Origin: Tetradesmus obliquus
Taxonomy: Eukaryota; Chlorophyta; Chlorophyceae; Sphaeropleales; Scenedesmaceae
NCBI GenBank assembly: GCA_030272155.1
Contig: CP126198.1
Span: 2,232,001-2,296,000 of the forward strand
Direction of reading: 5' to 3'
DNA length: 64,000 bases
Shown one piece after another: positions 57,233-64,000 of the stretch (positions are counted from its first letter, which is position 1; every line of letters starts with the position of its first letter). The translations under genes and the position numbers were made by a program. The notes under the pieces were generated by a model. That model saw only the letters and a program-made list of their open reading frames with translations, ran no database searches and had not been told where the DNA came from.

Positions 57233-60200
57233 ATAACTGGTTGCGCTGACCCAGCAATAAGGGAACTTGTGCCACACTGGCTGACTTGACAGGCGTCTAT
57301 GTGTGTGTTGTGTCTGTGTTGATGAACAGCGCTCGTGTTCGTGTGTGTATGTGTGAGTCCTCTTATCTGTTCATGCATCCTTTTTCCACGAGTTTGTGTC
57401 TGCGTCCTTGTGCTATGAATGCACCATCTGTCATGAGCATGGGGTTTTCCTGTGCGGCTGAACCATGCGGCGGCAGCAGAAACAGACTTTCACGTGGCAG
57501 CTGAGTGAGTATGCTGCATTGCACAGACGGAAGTTCACCCTGTGCCGCTGCTATCGAACTGATGTTGCGGCGCTTTACTGGGCGTGGGACGTGGCTAAGC
57601 AAGTCCAGCAGCATTTCGGCGCTTTGCTTCGTTGCTGCGCACGACATGGGCTTCGGATGCTATCATGCCCCATTCACCTTGCATGCTGGTCATGCTGTTC
57701 CTTGCTGCAGCATGCTTACAAGCTACATGCTTGCTTCAAAAGTGCTGTGCCTGCTACTACTAATGATGTATGATTGCAAGGTCAAGAGGCGGCCAGCAGG
57801 TATAGAGTAGCTGCACTGCGTCAAGCAACGCATTATCTCTGCATCAGGCTGCATCAGGCTGCATATGTCTGCATCAGGCTGCATATGTTTGCATCAGGCT
57901 GCATACGTCTGCATCAGGCTGCATATTTGACCAGGGTTTACAAACGGTCTGTACATACGCATGCGCTCTTCATCAAGCACCATCCTGCCAACAGGGACAC
58001 GGATGGGCAGCGCTGCTGCTATCACCGACAGATTGGCCTTGCTGAATACTTACGCAAACTGGTAGTACGAGTATTGTTTGCGGCTGGTGTTGAACGTCCC
58101 TGTGGTTGTATGAGGTGTGGTTGCTACCAACAGGCATCACACCAAAAGTGTCTCACAATAAGGGATCCAAAGGCACGCATTGGGAACAGTACACAACACA
58201 TGTGCCCAACACCTCCCTGCCAAAAAACCTGATTGCATGGAAGGTGTGACTGTGGAGGTTTAGGTGCATCGTTATCTAGTCACACATGTGTTGGCTAGCT
58301 TGGATTTGTGGGGGTGGCTTGCTGCTTCTTGCCTCTTGATTACACTTACACGGAAGCAACCTTAGAGTCATGTATGCCGCTCAACGGCTTGCTTAAGCCA
58401 GGCTGGGTACTAACTGCGGCTACTGGCCAGGGCCAACTGCTCGCATCCAATGAACTGGATTGTTTGAGCCTTACTGGGCAGAATCTTGAGCAGATGTCTC
58501 ACAGTTTGAGGTAGCTGCTGGGTTACCTTGCAGTGTGCTGCGTGTTGTGTAGCTATAACTACTGCATACAAGCGCATAGCGGTGTTTCAAGCAGGGACTT
58601 TACAACTGGTTTTCCTCCCGAGTGGGTGGGCCCGTGGTCCTGCTTGTGTATATAGGTGACTACTGCTGATCAAAAGCGGGGCACGAAGCTCACATTGCAT
58701 GCACGATCTAAGTTGAGGTAGCTCCCCAAAGCATGGTTACCCCCCTTCACTTGCCAATCAGAGTGCTGGTTTGTCAGGTGGTGTGTGTGCGTTGGCGTCT
58801 TTCTTGGGCTTCCACCAGGTGTGGCTGCTTCTTCGCTTTGTGCTGTTACTTATTGCTACTGCAGCTGCATGTGCTGCATGCTGCACTTGCAGACGGCGTG
58901 CTATTTTGCTTGCACCAGGTGCTGTGCTTTGAGCGGCTTCAACAGCGGCTCACAGTGTCCTGCTGCAGGTCGTGTAGCCCAGCAGCCGTGCATGACAGCC
59001 TGGGGTGGTTGGGCCAGGGGTGTGCAGCATGGTCGAGTCAGCAACGCATGGCACATCCGAGCAGCAGAAACAGCTTGTAGCAGCCATGTTGATGCACGTG
59101 TCTGTCGTAATGGTTGCAGCTGCACGTGGGTGCTGCTAACACCAACAGCTGGCTGGGGTTGTAACATGTTGTACATTCATCATGGTGGCTGTAACTTCTT
59201 GAGCACTGCTGTGTCAGTACTGCCTGCCTGCAGGTTACATTAGCTGCCCGGGGGCGTTCGTTGTGCAGATTGTGACAAATTGTGGCTACAGCAGGAACCA
59301 CCTTATCCAGCAGTTTTGAGTTGCATTCACCTGGCTGAGGCTGTGCAGAGAGTCAAGTTTAACATAGTATGCAGCGTATGTTGTAGGCACCGTCGAAGGG
59401 TGTCACATCACCATGATGGCACTTTGGTGTTTTTCATGTATTCAGCACACGGTAACGCATCTGAGCGTGTAGAATGAATTGCGGTCGGGCAATTCAACGT
59501 CATCTAAATGCCGTGCACTGAGCAACCTGCATTGGCTGTGCAGCACCCTGCAGAAAAATGCTGAAGGCGAGTGGTCATTGGTCACCTGGTTGCTGGTGTA
59601 ACATATAGATGCACCAAATGCTGCGGCAGCGGCTTTGCAGTAAACGAACACCCCAAACTCCCAGTGACCGGCACATCACAAACCTAATAAATCACTCTGT
59701 TAACACTGCGGTACAAATGGTACATGCCATGTATCACTGATGCCTGATGCAGCGAAACCCATCCTGCAGCTTCCATCCACCGTGACATGCAAATGCTGCT
59801 GGGCTCAGCAAAGCAACACCTGGCCACAGCATGAACATGTACAATATGCACCAGCTGTAGACATTATGCACCAGCTCTAGACGATATGCACCAGCTGTTG
59901 CAGCGCAGCCCCAGCAGCCTGGCCTGCTAGCGCTACTGATGCCACGAGTCACCACATGCACTGACAGATTCCTTGACGCGCTTGCTGAACAAAAACACAC
60001 ACTGTAAGCAAGCACACCAACTTCACAAGAATAGCTTCCACACATGCGCCACGACTCAAGTTGGCAGCAGCCCGTAGCTGGTCACTTGAACAGGTATGCT
60101 ACACGCAGCCAGAAGCATGCGATTGGACAATTTTTGGCATGTGTTGACTAGCTTGCCACCAGGCCAAAATGTGCAAAAGAAAGAAATTGTTTGCAGGCTG

Positions 60201-60772
60201 CAGTGAAAGCCACGCAACTAAACAATGCAGCAAGTCAGACTCTGGACGGATGTGGGGCATTCTGCGAGTTGCCTGCGCTGCTGAGGCAAACGCAACATGA
60301 GCACGCGTCAGCGACACATTGCGTGCAGCAGGAAACGTGAAAAAAACTGCAGAATCTACAGCTAAGTATGTTATGCTGCTGAAGCTGCTGCCACTGATCT
60401 TAGTTGGCAGGCATGCGCTGGAAGCTGTGCATACCGCAGCAAACACCACCAAAACACAACACCTCACATGCAGAACACAAACTCTCTGTCAACAACAGTC
60501 ACTCTGCTCAGCATCTACCAGCGCCTGCTGCCGAACCACAGCACCTCCAGGTGCAGCTGCGCGCACTGCTGCGATCGCGGCTGGAGCAGTGGGACACCGC
60601 AAGCCGGGCAGATGACAATACCACAGTGTGCAGCTCACTGCAGGCACATGCTGATGCATGATAGCAAGCGATGCAAGCACCGCACACAAGGAACCTGGTG
60701 CAGAAGGGTTAGCACACCACATGCTGCTGCAGTTGCAAAACCCGGTGCCACCCGCAAGTAAAACCCATGCTG
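55501..60772. other. 5.3 kb without a recognised gene
   Basis: Left part (about 55540-56140) is a diverged tandem repeat of about 270-430 bp steps: TATGCGC.C.GC and TCCT.TCGGTCAC.TG.GCAGA recur near 55575/55996, and GTGTTCA.CCTGGTT.CCCA near 55829/56096. Further: a telomere-like GGGTTTTAGGGTTTAG at about 56854, a CTG tract (57197-57231) and a GCATCAGGCT repeat (57841-57930). Only short, non-conserved frames. Could include the long 3' UTRs of flanking genes. Confidence 0.4.
57841..57930. repeat. GCATCAGGCT / GCATATGTCT tandem repeat
   Basis: About six copies of GCATCAGGCT alternating with GCATA(T/C)GT(C/T)T units. Confidence 0.9.
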
Positions 60773-62437
60773 TTACTTGCGATTGAAGTAGCCAGCAAGC
60801 TCGTAAAACTCATGCGCCCGGTTCACCCTCAGCCACTCCCCATTCACCTTGTCCACATCCGAAATTGCCCTGCCGTACCCCTCCTCCTGGAGGGCCTCGC
60901 AGAAGCTCACTTTTGGAGTACAGCGAGCATGGCAGGGGCGCAACGGGGAAGTACTCACGGAAAACACCCCTGCAGCTCAGCATCAGCTCATGCACATTGA
61001 TCTTGCCAAACGCAGGCCTGGCGCATTGTGACAGTTCTCTTAACGCTGCTCCAGCGTGAACTTGCGGATGCCCTCGGCATACACCAGGCCCAGCTGCAGG
61101 TCAGGATCTGCAGCAACCCTCCTGCTCAGTAACCGCGTACCACCCAAGTTGAAACAGGCAGGCCCAAAAGCGAAACGCGGTGTCCATGCTGATGATGCAG
61201 GTGCCGGAGCTTGTAAAACAGGCAGCATGGGAGAGCATGCACCAGCTTGATCACCTGCACCAGCTGCAGCACTGTCTGCAGGTGCAGGGGCTGAAAGTGC
61301 TTTACTACAGCCCGGGTTGCTGCCGTTTGCTGCAACATGCCAGTACTCGTATATGTGGTGGACAGCAAAAGAGGGGAGAACAGCAAATGTAAGAAGGCAA
61401 CCAGTGTGTATGTCATCCTTCACCCGTTGACATTTGTGTAATACATAACGCAGAAAGAACAGTGCCGGGAAAAGCATTGTCCCAAGCAGCATGAGCATCA
61501 TTGCTACACTGGCTCTAAACCATGCGGCTGGTGGCTGAGACACAGGGGCGTCCGGTTTGAAGTAGGTTGCTACGCACAGTCCCAAGGCAACGTAAGCATT
61601 GCCAAGAGCGATGCCGTGCGTTACGCACGACATGAACGGCTGTAGCACCACTCCACACATCACATGCACCAAGCTGATGAGCGGCAGACCACCTCCTGAA
61701 AGGCGCGACATGCCGCCCCTTGACAGCACCTGCTCCGCCTAGCTGGCTTTGCTTGTACCGTATGTGACGGCTGCGCCATACGTTGCGTCAGCAAGCAGCA
61801 GCGCAGCAGCAATGATGGTGGCCACCAGGTAGGCTTGCCTTGTGTATGCCTGCACATAGTCATGCAGGAAGCATGGTTACACAGCAGCTCGAAGCCTCAT
61901 GGCAGCACACGGTGACATTCGACACTGCATAGTTCTGCTTGCTTGACAAGTGTATGCGTGCGCCGGGTGTCCACCAACCTTTACAAAACAGGTTGTCAGC
62001 ACCTTATGCATGGCCCTTTCTCTCAATCTATTGCACTGTGATATGCTTGAAAGGTTGTCTTATGCTGCCCAGCCTGCCAGTTCAGCATTACTTTTGGTGA
62101 CTGCAGCTTAGCAATGCTATGCACAGCCCACGGCGGCCGGGTCACCCATGCCCCTGCCAGCTGGCAGCGCCTACAGCCCCCCCCCCCCCCCCCCCCCATC
62201 CTCTGTGTTGGAGGTGACGGGCATGTGTGTCATCTCCCCAGCCATTTGGGGTACATGCACAGAAGATGTGTCCGTGATAACCTGTCTTTGACATACGCTT
62301 GTTACACAGCAGCATCCAGCATTGTTGCAATCGTAGTCCATTGTGTTCAGGCTCACCTGGAAAGCACGGCCCTGCAAGACAACCTCTTTAACACACTGTC
62401 GCAGGACTGAAACATCCGGACTCTGAGTCTCCGGCAT
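60773..62437 (-). CDS. Multi-pass membrane protein, unknown function
   Basis: Not recognised. Minus-strand exons that join in phase: 62437 (ATG) to about 62352 (MPETQSP...VLQGRAFQ), 61849-61759 (AYTRQAYLVATIIAAALLLADATYG), and 61695 to 61040. Hydrophobic spans: LISLVHVMCGVVL, ALGNAYVALGLCVATYF, VAMMLMLLGTMLFPALFFL, LLTFAVLPSFAVHH. The frame can stop at 61040. Alternatively a short intron (AA/GTTCAC to GCCAG, 44 nt) leads to KINVHELMLSCRGVF and, after a 49-nt intron, to a protein-like last exon ending 60773 (SFCEALQEEGYGRAIS, HEFYELAGYFNRK). These last junctions are weak. The first ATG may also not be the true start, as the 253-codon ORF just upstream could be part of the same gene. Confidence 0.5.
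62177..62197. repeat. Poly-C tract
   Basis: About 20 consecutive C in the intron region of the minus-strand membrane gene; a similar tract is at about 258-274. Confidence 0.9.
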
Positions 62438-62528
62438 CCTGCAGCAGAGGGAAGTGTACAGAAGTGCTTGTCAGCTGCCTCACCAGGTGGCTGCCAAGCA
62501 TGCAGTTGCAGATGCTTGACGCACTCAG

Positions 62529-63287
62529 TCACACCACCACATCCTTCCTAAGCACAAGACCCACCTCGTACAGCCTTAGCAGTAGCCGTATAGTGGTTGC
62601 TGCCTCTGGTAGGTGCAACAGCTCCTCGCTGGCCTGCTGCTGCAACGAGCGGCGCTGCAACCAGCGGGGCGATGGGGGCAGCGCTGCTGCTGGGTTGGCT
62701 GGGAGCTTTTTCACAAGCTCTGTGGCTGCCTTGAAGTTGACCCAGAACAATTCAGAGACTGCTGGTAAGCTGCTTGCGCTACTTTCCAGGTGGTGCTGCA
62801 GCTGCTGGACTAGCTGTACATCAGCACCTGTGTTGTCACCCAGCACTCGAGTGCAGCACTGCTCTACAGTTGCTGTCCGCCCAAAAAAAGCCCTTAGAAA
62901 CGCTACAACGTTGACGGCTGCGTTGCTCTCAAACAGACCTTCTGGCTCGAGCTCTGCCCAGCCGAGGACTGCAGCAAGTCCACCCCTAGCGCTGTCACAG
63001 AACACGCCCCAGCCGGCACCAATGCCGTCACCAAGTGCGCCCCAGGATCTGCTGATGGTCTCAGGATTTGCAGCACCCTCGGCCTGCGGGTTCCACGCGC
63101 ACTTCCTCCGCAAGTGCTCCACGAGGTCGTGAAGCTTGGGTATGCTGTGCTCAGCGCTGTGGTGTGCTGCTGCTGCAGCTTCATCTGCTGCATGCTGCAC
63201 GGGCACACGGCCTGCAATGCGCATGCGTCCGGTGCTGTGCATTAGCCGCCTCTTGGAAACGGCATACAATCTGCTGCAGCAGGCCAT
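62529..63287 (-). CDS. 253-codon ORF, unknown function (possibly 5' part of the membrane gene)
   Basis: Open frame from ATG at 63287 to a stop at 62529, with no repeat-driven composition. It reads SIPKLHDLVEHLRRKCAW, then SWGALGDGIGAGWGVFCDSA, LESSASSLPAVSELFWVNF and TTIRLLLRLYEVGLVLRKD. Mostly helical, no membrane span, no family recognised. N-terminus (CCSRLYAVSKRRLMHSTGRM) could be a mitochondrial-type presequence. It lies 91 bp upstream of, and in the same direction as, the membrane protein. A GAGGTGG/GTCTTG donor near its end would be in phase with an acceptor (TTTCAG) inside the next exon, so one gene is possible. Confidence 0.5.
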   Translation of the reverse strand: MACCSRLYAVSKRRLMHSTGRMRIAGRVPVQHAADEAAAAAHHSAEHSIPKLHDLVEHLRRKCAWNPQAEGAANPETISRSWGALGDGIGAGWGVFCDSARGGLAAVLGWAELEPEGLFESNAAVNVVAFLRAFFGRTATVEQCCTRVLGDNTGADVQLVQQLQHHLESSASSLPAVSELFWVNFKAATELVKKLPANPAAALPPSPRWLQRRSLQQQASEELLHLPEAATTIRLLLRLYEVGLVLRKDVVV

Positions 63288-64000
63288 TAGCTGTGTAAGG
63301 CAGCTTCACGCAATCTTCATGTGGCATGCTCTAGCAGCGCTGCTGCCCAGCAGCAGAAGCCGCATCAAGCAGCTTTGCTCTGCATAAAGCTCTTGGATGT
63401 GTGTTCTGTCACGCCTTGCAGCAGTTTTCGGGTGATTCATACAAGGGTTTACGCGATCATTTGTGATCTGCAATGCATGTCGTCATCGTTGTGTTGTGCA
63501 TATTGTCTGGTGCCTGTTACATCATGTGTCAACGAGACTGTGCATGTGTTGCTGACATGCGCATGATGCAAACGGCCAATGCCGCGGGTGCTTGACTTCT
63601 GACCCATGCACATTGTGGCTACCTGCATAATGGAGGCTGATGCCTAGGCAACGCCGCATGCAGCAGTCCAGCACGTGTTGAATTGCCGAGATGTGCCTTC
63701 ATTGATAAAGGCTTGATAGCATTTGTGCTATGACTGGGCATGCAGCGTGTTAGGCAACCTTCTGCGATGCTGTAAATATTCCCGAGATTGTTTGTAGTGA
63801 ATGTGACCAAATTCATGAGATGTTTGGGGTCGTGCGTTGGCCCACAGTCGCGCGCCAGACATTACACACTGAAGTCTGTCGCAGACACAGCGGCTGTGTA
63901 CATACACATATGTGGGCAGGGGTGGAGAAGTAGTTGTGCCATGATCAAACGGTGGCGGTATAACAAAAGGGTGTTTTCAGCAACTGCCAGGACATCAAGT
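63288..64000. other. Right-edge region, nothing recognised
   Basis: Upstream of the minus-strand 253-codon ORF; presumably its promoter. Short frames only. Confidence 0.4.

Noticed and set aside
1..64000. tRNA, rRNA or CRISPR-like arrays
   Set aside because: No cloverleaf-like or rRNA-like stretch was seen by eye; the regular repeats are exon-derived or microsatellites. A covariance-model scan was not possible here.

Overview
The window is nuclear DNA of a green alga. Genes are split by many GT-AG introns whose acceptors almost always read TGCAG or CTGCAG. The DNA is rich in CAG/CTG triplets and coding low-complexity tracts (Ala, Gln, Ser), and TGTAA poly(A)-like motifs follow several stop codons. 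The proteins fit too: a plant-type RR-TZF zinc finger, a plant-like wax synthase and a plant-type enoyl reductase. A chlorophyte of the Chlorophyceae (Scenedesmus/Tetradesmus-like) is my best guess, but that placement is inference.

Layout, left to right. (1) 0.3-3.6 kb, minus: COG0523/CobW-type GTPase with a His-rich metal-binding loop and a duplicated last exon. (2) 4.1-7.2 kb, plus: very-long-chain enoyl-CoA reductase, 7 exons, with a 174-bp TA-flanked MITE in its last intron. (3) 9.0-11.1 kb, plus: RR-TZF CCCH zinc-finger protein with a 21-nt microexon. (4) 11.1-15.9 kb: TG-rich DNA without a recognisable gene. (5) 16.0-18.0 kb, plus: MPDU1/Lec35 PQ-loop protein. (6) 19.5-21.8 kb, plus: wax synthase-like MBOAT acyltransferase. 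(7) 22.6-26.8 kb, plus: large protein of unknown function with internal repeats. (8) 27.5-30.4 kb, plus: tandem pair of a RING-finger gene, the first copy broken. (9) 31.0-34.2 kb, minus: sphingomyelin/inositolphosphorylceramide synthase-like PAP2 membrane protein. (10) 34.8-42.4 kb, plus: a type II membrane protein that fuses RCC1 repeats to a carbohydrate-type sulfotransferase. (11) 43.3-50.2 kb, plus: 16-exon protein with two HMG boxes. (12) 53.2-55.4 kb, plus: Gln/Ser-rich ORF. (13) 60.8-63.3 kb, minus: multi-pass membrane protein and a 253-codon ORF of unknown function. For the COG0523, TECR, TZF, MPDU1, wax synthase, PAP2, RCC1-sulfotransferase and HMG genes, the proposed exon phases close exactly into one open frame.

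Several genes are lipid or Golgi/ER linked (TECR, MPDU1, wax synthase, SMS/IPCS-like, sulfotransferase), but they look like neighbours rather than an operon-like unit. Two divergent pairs share short intergenic promoters: COG0523/TECR (515 bp) and PAP2/RCC1-sulfotransferase (594 bp).

The most unusual property of the window is what I call splice-junction echoes. Short pieces of exon that straddle a donor or acceptor site (or the stop codon) are repeated in tandem in the neighbouring intron or 3' region, with their splice signal intact. I see this in at least six genes. It includes a 3-4 copy donor array with a 111-bp, frame-preserving period, a 95-bp acceptor array, an alternative last exon pair, and an eight-copy array of a terminal coding segment. 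This, together with the RCC1-sulfotransferase fusion, is what I would follow up.
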